Assembly (NCBI GenBank): GCA_036562495.1
Contig: DATCKA010000030.1
Coordinates: forward strand, 1 to 64,000
Length of the DNA: 64,000 bases
From: Geochorda sp036562495
GTDB lineage: Bacteria > Bacillota > Limnochordia > Limnochordales > Geochordaceae
Direction of reading: 5' to 3'
Shown: positions 17,591 to 25,729 of the stretch, piece by piece
Position numbering within the stretch: the first letter of the stretch is position 1
Layout of the letters: every line of letters starts with the position of its first letter
The notes under the pieces: generated by a model
Told to the model about the DNA's origin: nothing
Database searches by the model: none
The model's input: the letters and a program-made list of their open reading frames with translations, nothing else
Position numbers and translations under genes: made by a program

Positions 17591-19800
17591 GCGCCCACCT
17601 CCCGTACGATCCGTTCGGCAGGCGCGGCCAAAAGCTGACAGCGCGGGAGGGCGCCCAGGAAGCTGGTGCGGTAGGGGCGGGTCAGCAACCGCCGATCGGC
17701 GACCACCACCGCTCCTCGGTCTTGCTGCGATCGCACGAGCCGGCCGAAGCCCTGGCGGAACTTGACGACGGCCCTGGGCAGCGCGTCCTCCCGGAAGGGA
17801 CTGAGCCCCAGGCGACGCAGGCGTTCGGCCCGGGCCAGGGCAACGGGGTGGTCGGGGATGGGAAAGGGCAGGCGCGCCATGATCACGCACGACAGGGCCG
17901 CCCCGGGGACGTCGACCCCTTCCCAGAAGCTGTCGGTACCCAGCAGCACCCATCCTGCCCCCTCCGCCTCGCGAAAGGTGTCGAGCAGCCCGGTGCGTGG
18001 CATGTCGCCCTGGCAGAGCAGGCGGATCCCGTGGGGCTCGAGATGGGGCGCCAGCCTCTCCCGGGTCTCGGCAAGGGCTCGGTATGACGTAAACAGGCAG
18101 AAGGTGCGCCCGCCCAGCTCCTTGGACACGTCGGCGACGAGAAGGGCCAGGCGCTCCGGGAAGGAGGCGGCGTCGACGTCGGGCATGTCGACGGGCACGG
18201 CCAGCAGAGCCTGCCGACGAAAGTCGAAGGGCGAAGGGATGACGCACTCCAGCACCCGGCCTTCTTCACGCACCACCGAGGGCGCACCCGCATCCCCCAC
18301 GACCACCCGCCAGACCCCGTCCTCCTCCTGCTCCACCAGCAGCTCGGACTCGGGCTCCGGGGGCTCGTGCCTCCCTCCCACCGGGAGGTCGCCCGGCACC
18401 TGCGGCTCCGCCAGGCCCCATCGGCGGCGCACCGCGTCCATCCGTCCGTCGCAGGCCAGGGTGGCGCTGGTCAACACCGCCGACCGCACCTGACCCAGCA
18501 GCTCGCCCGCCAGCACCGGCCCCACGTCCAGGGGAGCCGCGCGCAGGGTCAGTTCGGAGGAGGGGCCGGCCTCCAGCCAGTAGACCGTGTCGTCGTCCTG
18601 GGCCTCGGCCCAGGCCCGCAGGGCCTCTCCCATGTGCAGGGCCCATCGGGCCAGCGCCCGCAGCTCGACGACCCGGTCGTCCACGGGAGTGGAGTCGTCG
18701 GCCTCCCCTGCATCCAGCGTCTCGGCCAGCCGATGGGCCGTCCCGGCAAGTTGCTCCAGCGACTCGGTCGCCGCATCCAGCAGCGACGCAGGCACCCACC
18801 GACTCGACTCACCGGGGCGAAGGCGCACCGTGCGGGGGACGGCGCCCTCAAGGACCCGCCTGTCGTCGGGAGCTGCGAGCGCGGCCTGGCCGAGCCCGTC
18901 GAAGACCCGTCGCACCACCTCCAGGGCCTCCGTGGCGGCCTGCGAGAGCGCCCGGCTCCCGCGCCCGCGCGCTATCCGTTGCAGTCGCCCCAGCAGCGTC
19001 GAGCGCCGGAGCTCCATCCCCAGGTGCGCAGTCGCCACGTCGTCGAGGTGATGGGCCTCGTCCACCACCAGGTACCGAAAGGACGGCAGCACGGCGGCGT
19101 CGGCGGCCCCCGCCTCCCGCCTCACCACCAGATCGGAGAGCAGCAGGTGGTGGTTGGCCACGATGAGCTGTGCCTGCAGCATCCGCTGGCGTGCGGCGAA
19201 GTAGAAGCACGTCTCGTAGAAGGGACAGTGCCGGCGGCTGCATCGATCGGGGTGAGCTGCGACCAGACTCCAGACTTCGCTCCCCACTCCCGCCGGCGCA
19301 CTGGAGAGGCTGCCATCGTCGGTGGTGTCGGCCCACCGGTCCAAGCGCTCCACCACCTCGGCCGATGGCGTGTCGACCTCCGGCTCCTCGAGCCAGAAGG
19401 CCTGGCCTTGCCGCAGCCGTTCGAGGCGAAGACGACAGAGGTAGTTGCCCCACCCCTTGGCCACCGCGTAGGTCAGAGGTCGTCCCAGGGTGCGCTGCAC
19501 GACGGGGAGGTCTCGTGCCGTCAGTTGTTCCTGGAGGTGGATGGTGTAGGTCGCCACCACAGCCCGGGCCTCCGGGCCGTCATCCAGAAGCCGCGACGCC
19601 AGCGGCAACAGATAGGCCAGCGACTTGCCCGTGCCGGTGCCGGCCTCGATGATCGCGACGGCACCCGCCTCGAGGGCTCTCGCCACCTGCCGGGCCATCC
19701 ACTCCTGCGGGAGACGCCGCTCCCATCGGGCACCCAGCGCGGCGGCCAGAGGCCCCTGCTCGTCGAAGAGAGCGCCGATGCCGTCAGGATGCGCGGCCAC
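17560..19800 (-). CDS. dinG: DinG/XPD-type iron-sulfur DNA helicase
   Basis: Superfamily 2 helicase of about 746 residues. Walker A is EAGTGTGKS (about 52-60); the DEAH box is VVDEAHHLDD; the four Fe-S cysteines are visible as YLCR followed by RCSRRHCPFYETC. The C-terminal helicase half has LLGTDSFWEGVDVPG and FRQGFGRLVRSQQDRG. Likely unwinds R-loops or damaged DNA. The GTG start at 19800 follows AGGGGGG; an in-frame extension to 19944 is Pro/Arg-rich and not family-like. No DinG exonuclease domain. The neighbour cell-wall genes give no clear clue. Confidence 0.92.
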   Translation of the reverse strand: MAAHPDGIGALFDEQGPLAAALGARWERRLPQEWMARQVARALEAGAVAIIEAGTGTGKSLAYLLPLASRLLDDGPEARAVVATYTIHLQEQLTARDLPVVQRTLGRPLTYAVAKGWGNYLCRLRLERLRQGQAFWLEEPEVDTPSAEVVERLDRWADTTDDGSLSSAPAGVGSEVWSLVAAHPDRCSRRHCPFYETCFYFAARQRMLQAQLIVANHHLLLSDLVVRREAGAADAAVLPSFRYLVVDEAHHLDDVATAHLGMELRRSTLLGRLQRIARGRGSRALSQAATEALEVVRRVFDGLGQAALAAPDDRRVLEGAVPRTVRLRPGESSRWVPASLLDAATESLEQLAGTAHRLAETLDAGEADDSTPVDDRVVELRALARWALHMGEALRAWAEAQDDDTVYWLEAGPSSELTLRAAPLDVGPVLAGELLGQVRSAVLTSATLACDGRMDAVRRRWGLAEPQVPGDLPVGGRHEPPEPESELLVEQEEDGVWRVVVGDAGAPSVVREEGRVLECVIPSPFDFRRQALLAVPVDMPDVDAASFPERLALLVADVSKELGGRTFCLFTSYRALAETRERLAPHLEPHGIRLLCQGDMPRTGLLDTFREAEGAGWVLLGTDSFWEGVDVPGAALSCVIMARLPFPIPDHPVALARAERLRRLGLSPFREDALPRAVVKFRQGFGRLVRSQQDRGAVVVADRRLLTRPYRTSFLGALPRCQLLAAPAERIVREVGAWVAMPSRWS

Positions 19801-19864
19801 GCCAACCCCCCTGCCCGGCGCCCGGGGGACCGGTCCGCCGCCCTCCGAGCCAGCCGCGGAGACG

Positions 19865-20755
19865 TCAACCGAGCATGGAGGGCAGCTTCGCCTCGGCCGG
19901 GGCGGCTCCCTGCCCGTCGGCCCTCGTCGGCATGGCCATCCCAAGCGGTCGGTGAGACCGGATCGGGGCGCGGCGCAACTCGACCCACCGGCTCAACGAC
20001 CATCGATCCAGCAACCCGTTGACGGCCAGGAGCGTCGCCGTCCAGGCCACGAGACGCCGGAGGGAGAGGCTCTCGCCGGCCATCCACCCCAGCGCGGCGC
20101 CCAGGGCATTGGCGCCCGTGTCCCCCATCATGACGGCGCCGCGGCGGTCGTGCGGCCAGTAGCCGAGCACGGCGGCCGCCAGCGGCAGCCCCGCCAGCCA
20201 GCTATCCCGGCGGGTCGAGTCGGCCATCAGTCCCACGGCCGCATAGCCTGCCACAAACGCCCCCGCGGCCCGGCCCGGTCCCGTGTCGAGCTGGTTGAGG
20301 GCATTGGCCGCCAGCACCGCGCTGGCCCCGGTCAGGATGGAACGGGCAGCGCCCCGGCGCCGGACGCCTCCCGAGGCGGCCGCGCCCGCCATGAGCCCGA
20401 TGAGGGCGGCCTTGAGGATGCCGGTGCTCGGCCGGCCGTCTCGCACCGACTGCCAGTGGGCTCGCCAACCGCGAGGACCTCCCTCGGCCGCGTCGTCCAC
20501 CATTCCGGCCAGGGCCCCGGCCATCACCGGGAGGTAGAGTCGGCGTACGGAGCGGTCGTCGTCGTCGGCCGCCGCGGCCGCCGCCACCCCTGCAGCGACA
20601 GGAGCCAGCCCGGCTGCCGTGGGGACCGCCCTCCCGTCCCGGCGGCGCCGCCGGACCAGTCGGGCCCCGTCCATCACCGCCGCCAGAAGTGGCGTGCCCC
20701 GCCGACTCATCATGAGCGCCGCCGCTCCCGCCGTGGCAGCTCGCCACGCCTCCAT
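19865..20755 (-). CDS. MraY-like family 4 phospho-sugar transferase
   Basis: Polytopic membrane protein of 296 residues resembling MraY/WecA enzymes that move a sugar-phosphate to undecaprenyl phosphate. Motifs are AGMVDDAAE (Asp-rich loop), NALNQLDTGPG and the diagnostic MMGDTGANALGAALG. Several Ala/Leu-rich membrane segments lie between. It is shorter than true MraY (about 320-360 residues) and outside a mur cluster, so it is more likely a paralogue for a secondary wall or exopolysaccharide, or in SteA/SteB-associated envelope work. Substrate unknown. Confidence 0.8.
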   Translation of the reverse strand: MEAWRAATAGAAALMMSRRGTPLLAAVMDGARLVRRRRRDGRAVPTAAGLAPVAAGVAAAAAADDDDRSVRRLYLPVMAGALAGMVDDAAEGGPRGWRAHWQSVRDGRPSTGILKAALIGLMAGAAASGGVRRRGAARSILTGASAVLAANALNQLDTGPGRAAGAFVAGYAAVGLMADSTRRDSWLAGLPLAAAVLGYWPHDRRGAVMMGDTGANALGAALGWMAGESLSLRRLVAWTATLLAVNGLLDRWSLSRWVELRRAPIRSHRPLGMAMPTRADGQGAAPAEAKLPSMLG

Positions 20756-20773
20756 CTGTCCCGTCTTCCTCCT

Positions 20774-21448
20774 TCAGTCGCCCTGACGCTCGCCCGCCAG
20801 ATGCATCAGCGTCGTCAGCACGTCGCTCAGTTGACGGCCCCGGTGCAGCCATCCCGCAAGCCCGCGCCCGTAGCGGCGATGGTGGATGCGGATGGGACAC
20901 TGGACGACCCGCAGGCCGAGGCGCCCGGCCTGCACGTTGACGTAGGTCTCGACGCCGTACCCCCTCACCTGGCGTGAGAGAAGCCAGGGCGCCACCGCTG
21001 CCCGCATCGCCCGCTGCCCGCAAAGGGGAGCCGCCAGCGTCGCTCCACCCAATCGCTCGCCGCCCCATCCCGCCAGGGCCCGTACCAGGCCGATTCCGCC
21101 GTCGCCGCCGGGCTCGGGTACCCCGACGACGACGTCGGCCTCACCGTCGACGACGGGGCCGCACAGCGCCCCCAGGCCGGCGGCCGACTCCCCCAGGTCG
21201 GCGTCGGCCAGCAGCAGCACGTCGCCTCGCGCCGCCCGGGCTCCCACGTACAGAGCCAAGGCCTTGCCGCCGGATCGGCTCAGCCGCACCAGGCGGGCCC
21301 CGGCACGGCGTGCCACCCGAGCCGTCCCGTCGGCGGAGCCGTCGTCCACCACCAGGACCTCGCCCACGCCGGCGATGCGGCGAAGGGCCTGGACGGTCCT
21401 TCCCACACGGTCGGCCTCGTCACGGGCAGGCACGATGGCGCTCACCAC
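20774..21448 (-). CDS. Family 2 glycosyltransferase
   Basis: GT-A fold transferase of about 224 residues. It begins VVSAIVPARDEADRVG with VLVVDDGSADGTARVA for nucleotide-sugar binding, then LLLADADLG as the DxD motif. No C-terminal membrane segments. The GTG start at 21448 overlaps the preceding gene; a GGAGG sits about 14 nt upstream, so start is uncertain. Members beside steA/steB genes are usual in this chromosomal context. Acceptor unknown; a lipid-linked sugar role with the MraY-like neighbour is plausible. Confidence 0.85.
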   Translation of the reverse strand: MVSAIVPARDEADRVGRTVQALRRIAGVGEVLVVDDGSADGTARVARRAGARLVRLSRSGGKALALYVGARAARGDVLLLADADLGESAAGLGALCGPVVDGEADVVVGVPEPGGDGGIGLVRALAGWGGERLGGATLAAPLCGQRAMRAAVAPWLLSRQVRGYGVETYVNVQAGRLGLRVVQCPIRIHHRRYGRGLAGWLHRGRQLSDVLTTLMHLAGERQGD

Positions 21449-22175
21449 GGTTGGCCGGAGTACCTCCCTCTGCCATGGCGGCCAGCCGCTCGGCCGCCCA
21501 GCGGGCGTCCACGGGACCTGCGGCGCGGCACGCCAGCGCCACCAAGAGGGCCGCCCGACCGCCCGCCCCCTCCGCCTGCCATCCCCAGGCCACCGGGCCC
21601 CGGAGAGCGACGACGGAGGAGCCGTCGTCCACGACCGGTTCGAGCGCCGCTTCGAGCCCCGCGGGCCCCGGGGCCAGGCTCTGCAGGGCGGCCGCCACCC
21701 CCGCGGGGACGGGCAAGGCGTCGGACTCGTCGCGCACGCCTGCCAGCCCCACGACCAGCCGCCCCTCCGTCTCCAGCACGACGGCGGCCGGGGCCGCCTG
21801 GGCGGCCACGCCCGACAGCTGCACCCGGGCACCGGCCTGCTCCAGCGCTCGCACCAGCTCCGCGACCGACCGATCCGACCGCCCCGACGCCCGCACCTGG
21901 ACGGGCTGCCCCTCCAACCACGGCCGTACCAGGGCCGGCGCCATGCGGGCCAGAGCCGCTTCGTAGCGCTGGACCGCCGCGGACAGCTCGCGCTCTCTGG
22001 CGGCCGCCCGGCGCAACTGGCCCTCCAGCCGGTCGAAGCGCTGTTCGAGCGCCCCCACCAGCGACGTCTCGTCGCCCAGACGCCCTCCCACCGCGGCCGC
22101 CCCTGCGGCCACCCCGAGCGCGAGCGCGACGAAGACGGCCGTCAGCGATATCACGTGCTGCTGAGGGTCCGCCAA
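21420..22175 (-). CDS. SteB/MctB-like membrane protein
   Basis: Protein of 251 residues with a single N-terminal TM segment (HVISLTAVFVALALGVAAG, about 7-25), a coiled coil (about 35-75) and an extracytoplasmic domain. This layout and the start motif match the copper-transporter MctB/SteB family (DUF3186), which in actinobacteria pairs with SteA. It is 1 bp from steA. TTG start after GGTGGGG. Probably a membrane partner of SteA in envelope or septum work; copper transport is not supported by any metal motif here. Confidence 0.82.
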   Translation of the reverse strand: MADPQQHVISLTAVFVALALGVAAGAAAVGGRLGDETSLVGALEQRFDRLEGQLRRAAARERELSAAVQRYEAALARMAPALVRPWLEGQPVQVRASGRSDRSVAELVRALEQAGARVQLSGVAAQAAPAAVVLETEGRLVVGLAGVRDESDALPVPAGVAAALQSLAPGPAGLEAALEPVVDDGSSVVALRGPVAWGWQAEGAGGRAALLVALACRAAGPVDARWAAERLAAMAEGGTPANRGERHRACP

Positions 22176-22176
22176 G

Positions 22177-23355
22177 CTACCCCACCCCCGCCAGCCAGAG
22201 TCCGGTCTGCAGCCACATCCACATCAGCCTCGCCATCAGGCGCAACGGGGGGGAGGCCAGTGCCAGGGCCGCGACGCTGCCCAGGGCGGCCGTCACCATG
22301 GAGGCGTAGGCAGGCCAGGCGGGACGCACCGTCGCCAGGCGCGCAAGGCCTCGAGCGTCGACCAGGACGTGCCCGATCTTCATCCGCACCAGCAGCGTGC
22401 TGGCCATCCCGGCCCTGCCACGCTCGACGAAGTCCAGCACGCCCGAGTTGGCGCCGACCGCCACGATGGGGGCCGCCCCCGCCTCGTAGGCCAGGAGCAT
22501 GGCCACGTCCTCGCTGGTGCCCAGGGAGGGCATGACGTGGGCGAAGCGTCCCGCACGGCGCAGCCGGGCCAGCCCGGGCGCCGCGCCTCCCGGGTAGGCG
22601 TGCACCACGATCTCCCGGGCCCGGGCCAGGGCCCGGTCGCTGACCGAGTCCATGTCGCCCACCACCAGGTCGGGCCTCCATCCCTCGGCCAGCAGGGCGT
22701 CGGCTCCGCCGTCGACGCCGATCAGCACGGGGCGTCTGTGGCGGATGAAGGGCCGGATGGCGCGCAGGTCGGCGCGGGCGGTGGCGCTGCGCACCACGAC
22801 CACCGCCGGCCGACCGGCCATGGGCGTCCGCAGGGGCGGGGTCCACACTGGCTCGGTGAGGATGGCCGCCTCCCGGCGCAGGTAGGTCAGGGTGTTGTCC
22901 ACGAACTCGCGGGAGAGCCGGGGGAGCCGGTGCCGAGCCTGGAGCAGCCGGCGGTGGACCTGCTCCCTGCCGAGCCGCGTACCCTGGGCGAGCACCCGCC
23001 CCCGCTCATCCAGCAGGCGGTCGCCCTCGAGCCGCACCCATTGGCCCTCGGCCAACCGCCCGAGGAGCCCCCGGTCCACCTCGTCCAGCACGGGGATGCC
23101 CGCCTCCAGCAGGAGGCGGGCGCCTTCTACCGGGACCCGGCCCGTCACCAGCGAGCCCGCGTTGACCACGGCGGCCGGCCGCGCCTCGGTGAGGGCCGTG
23201 GCCGTCGCCGAGTCCATGTCGTCATGGGCGATGACGACCACCTCGCCGCCCCGCAGGCACGGCGCGAGTTGCTTGGTGACGGGCCCGATCCTCACCGGAC
23301 CTGCGATGCGGCTCGCCAGAAGCGGCCGCCCCACGCGGCCAAGGCGGACCCCCAA
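22177..23355 (-). CDS. steA: SteA-like cytokinetic ring protein (thiamin pyrophosphokinase-like fold)
   Basis: Protein of 392 residues of the SteA family. The N-terminal domain has VIAHDDMDSATATAL and NAGSLVTGRVPVEGA; the central part has IGVDGGADALLAEGWRPDLVVGDMDS, the thiamin-pyrophosphokinase-like signature; the C-terminus has two hydrophobic segments (about 345-390). In corynebacteria SteA and SteB act at the division septum. Directly downstream of spo0A here. TTG start after GAGGCGAGGG. Role in a spore former is inferred. Confidence 0.88.
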   Translation of the reverse strand: MGVRLGRVGRPLLASRIAGPVRIGPVTKQLAPCLRGGEVVVIAHDDMDSATATALTEARPAAVVNAGSLVTGRVPVEGARLLLEAGIPVLDEVDRGLLGRLAEGQWVRLEGDRLLDERGRVLAQGTRLGREQVHRRLLQARHRLPRLSREFVDNTLTYLRREAAILTEPVWTPPLRTPMAGRPAVVVVRSATARADLRAIRPFIRHRRPVLIGVDGGADALLAEGWRPDLVVGDMDSVSDRALARAREIVVHAYPGGAAPGLARLRRAGRFAHVMPSLGTSEDVAMLLAYEAGAAPIVAVGANSGVLDFVERGRAGMASTLLVRMKIGHVLVDARGLARLATVRPAWPAYASMVTAALGSVAALALASPPLRLMARLMWMWLQTGLWLAGVG

Positions 23356-23364
23356 CGGCCCTCG

Positions 23365-23394
23365 CCTCCCCGTGGTCTAGTCTCCACGGGGAGG
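23365..23394 (-). repeat. Perfect inverted repeat between spo0A and steA
   Basis: Arms CCTCCCCGTGG and CCACGGGGAGG (11 bp, perfect) around an 8-nt loop fill most of the 46-bp gap between spo0A stop and the steA start. No T-run follows on either strand, so it is not a standard terminator. It may stabilise the upstream mRNA, limit read-through, or bind a protein. Confidence 0.7.
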
Positions 23395-23401
23395 GGGTCG
23401 C

Positions 23402-24262
23402 TTACGCGCTGGCGCTGAGCTCCTCGCGGATACGCTGCGCGAGGCGACCGATGAAGGCGGAGTTGGTCGGGCGGGTGCGCCGCTCGTCCATGAGGTCGGT
23501 GAAAAGCTCGTGGATGCGCTCCAGGTTGCCGTGCTGCACGGTCGACTCGATCGCGTGGCGGATGGAGCGCTCCACCTTGAAAGGCGAGGTCTGGTGCAAC
23601 GCGGCCACCCGTGGGTAGAGCTCCTTGGTGACTCGGGAGAGGAGATCCTGCTCCTCCACCACCATGGCGATGGCGTCCTTTAGGTAGGCTCGGCCCTTGT
23701 AGTGGGTCGGCACGCCCAGGCTCTCCAGGTGATGCACGATCCGGCTCTCCAGCTCCCGCGCCCGGCGAGCCCGGCCGGCCACCGCCTCCTGGCCGTCACG
23801 ACGACCATCGCCGAGCAGGCCCTGCAACCGCCGCACCAGGGTGGGCACGTCGAAGGGCCGCACCGCGAAGTAGTCGGCCCCCCACTCGAACGCGCGCTGG
23901 ACCAGCGCATCGTCGCCCACGGTGCTGACTACCACCAGCCGACCCGGGCGGAGCCCCGTGGTGGAGCGGCTCCCTCGGCCCGTCGGCCCGCCCTGGCCCG
24001 TACTCTGGTCAGCCGCAAGGCGGCTACGCCACCAGCGCACGAGGCGCTCCGCCCCCGTCGCACCACCCAGTCCAGCCAGGGCCAGGTCCAGGATCAGGAG
24101 GTCCACCGGCGGCTCCGTGGCGAGGCGCTGCTGAAGCTCCGCCGCCGATGCCACCGTTTCGACCCGGGAGACCCGCGCGTCGCCGGCGAGCGCGGCCCCG
24201 ACGGACCGCCCGAACCCCTGGGGATCGTCACTGACGACCACGAAGAACCCCTCCACGCACAT
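23402..24262 (-). CDS. spo0A: Stage 0 sporulation response regulator Spo0A (diverged receiver)
   Basis: Spo0A, the master regulator of sporulation entry, about 286 residues. The receiver (about 5-150) has D12-D13 and acceptor D59 (LILDLALAG) and S113, but the invariant Lys is R135 (VRPFD in place of KPFD), and a Gly/Ser/Arg-rich insertion of about 30 residues (79-108) lies before strand 4. The C-terminal DNA-binding domain is well conserved (SRIVHHLESLGVPTHYKG; ERSIRHAIESTVQHGN; RPTNSAFI). GGGAGGG abuts the ATG, so a GTG two codons later (24256) may be the true start. It follows spoIVB as in Bacillus. Identity sure; phosphorylation behaviour may differ. Confidence 0.95.
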   Translation of the reverse strand: MCVEGFFVVVSDDPQGFGRSVGAALAGDARVSRVETVASAAELQQRLATEPPVDLLILDLALAGLGGATGAERLVRWWRSRLAADQSTGQGGPTGRGSRSTTGLRPGRLVVVSTVGDDALVQRAFEWGADYFAVRPFDVPTLVRRLQGLLGDGRRDGQEAVAGRARRARELESRIVHHLESLGVPTHYKGRAYLKDAIAMVVEEQDLLSRVTKELYPRVAALHQTSPFKVERSIRHAIESTVQHGNLERIHELFTDLMDERRTRPTNSAFIGRLAQRIREELSASA

Positions 24263-24295
24263 CCCTCCCGAGCGCCACGCGGGCGGCCAGGCTTG

Positions 24296-25636
24296 TCATG
24301 CGGCGACTCGGTTGTTCGACAGGCTGGCGCGCGGTCCTTCGGCGGATCCCCACAGGCCGGATGCCTCGACCATGGGCTCCATCAGCACCCCGTAGCCCCG
24401 GGTGGGGTCCTGCACGGCCACGTGGGTGATGGCGCCGATCAGGTGACCCTCCTGGATGATGGGGCTGCCGCTCATGCCCTGGACGATGCCGCCGGTCCTC
24501 GCCAGAAGCCCGGGATCCGTCACCCGTAGCACCAGCCGCTGGCTCTCCGGCACTCCCAGCGTGCGGATGCGCAGCACCTCGATGGCGAAGGCCTCCACCC
24601 GCTCGCCATCCACCACCGTCAGGGCGGTGGCGGGCCCCTCCTTCACCTGGCCGTCCAGCGCCACGGGCAGCGGCTCGGTGATCAGCCCCGGTGGGACTTC
24701 GCCGGTCAGCCGGCCGAAGATCCCCACCGGCGTGTTTCGCTCGACGACGCCCAGTTCGCCCGATTCCCGACGGAAGAGCCCGATCTTCTCCCCCGGGCGG
24801 CCGCGCACCGCCGCGGCGACTCCCGAGATGGCGGCCCGGACGATGCGTCCGTCGGGCATGGTGACCGGCCGGCGGGAACCCTCCACCACCATGTGTCCGA
24901 GGGCGGCAAATCTACCCGTCTGGGGATCGTAGAAGGTGAGGGTACCCACGCCGACGGCAGGGTCCCGCAGCAGCAATCCGATGCCGTGGGCCTCGCCGCC
25001 GACTCGCGCCGCCGTGTCGCCCCGCGCCACGACGCCCGCCGTCGGGGCGAGCCGTGTCTCGTGTCGCCGGCCCTCGCGCATGTACACGACCCGGACGGGC
25101 CGGCCCTCCTTCGCCGCCCGGCTCAGCAGCCGGGCCACCTCGTCGGGGGAGCTGACGGCCAGCCCGTCCACCGCGACGATGACGTCGCCGGCCTGCAGCC
25201 CGGCCTCCCGTGCCGGGTAGCGCAGCCCTCCCGTCGACTCCTGGACGGGCAGGATCCCCTCCACCAGGACTCCGGCCGGGGCCAGCATCACCCCGATGGC
25301 CTGCCCGCCCGGCACCAGCTTGAGCGGCGGCACCACCTCCACCAGCAGCGGGCGAAGGTGCAACCAGCCCCAGAGGCTCAGCTCCAGCCGGACACTCCCC
25401 GGCCGGTCGAATTCGAGCCCGACGCCCCGGCGGTCGCGGAAGACCACGGAGAAACGGTCCTCCGGCCCGCTCACCCGGATCATGGGTAACACCGGCAACC
25501 ACGCGACCCGCCCGGGAAAGGCGCGCAGCCGCTCCGGGAAGGTGGTGGTGATGAGGAGGAGGGCAACGAGTGCGGTCGAGCACAAGCCCGCGACGGCCCG
25601 GAAGACCTTCGTTCGTGGCGTGGGCACCTTTGCCAT
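24296..25636 (-). CDS. spoIVB: SpoIVB serine peptidase (S55)
   Basis: Forespore-made signalling protease that triggers pro-sigma-K processing by cleaving SpoIVFA. About 446 residues: TM/signal anchor near 12-35, a PDZ domain (about 140-215, GLQAGDVIVAVDGLAVSSP) and the peptidase domain with ALGHMVVEG (catalytic His) and GMSGSPIIQEG (catalytic Ser). Start at MAKVPT is chosen by homology; a GTG 12 codons upstream (25672) remains possible. Between recN and spo0A as in Bacillus. Its substrate pathway agrees with the sigK gene in this window. Confidence 0.95.
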   Translation of the reverse strand: MAKVPTPRTKVFRAVAGLCSTALVALLLITTTFPERLRAFPGRVAWLPVLPMIRVSGPEDRFSVVFRDRRGVGLEFDRPGSVRLELSLWGWLHLRPLLVEVVPPLKLVPGGQAIGVMLAPAGVLVEGILPVQESTGGLRYPAREAGLQAGDVIVAVDGLAVSSPDEVARLLSRAAKEGRPVRVVYMREGRRHETRLAPTAGVVARGDTAARVGGEAHGIGLLLRDPAVGVGTLTFYDPQTGRFAALGHMVVEGSRRPVTMPDGRIVRAAISGVAAAVRGRPGEKIGLFRRESGELGVVERNTPVGIFGRLTGEVPPGLITEPLPVALDGQVKEGPATALTVVDGERVEAFAIEVLRIRTLGVPESQRLVLRVTDPGLLARTGGIVQGMSGSPIIQEGHLIGAITHVAVQDPTRGYGVLMEPMVEASGLWGSAEGPRASLSNNRVAA

Positions 25637-25729
25637 TGGCGACGCCCCCGGGCTAGATTCCCCCGCCCCCACCCGGCCGGCGCCGGGTAAGTCGGTGAGA
25701 AAGGAGCCCGGATCCGCCGCCGCTGGACC

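Noticed and set aside
16835..18247. N-terminal extension of the SleB-type hydrolase to 18247
   Set aside because: Overlaps the helicase gene antiphase, has no similarity and no ribosome site; GTG at 17590 with GGGAGGTGG is better.
21420..22175. Copper transporter function for the MctB-like protein
   Set aside because: No Cys/Met/His metal motif; partner gene steA favours an envelope or division role.
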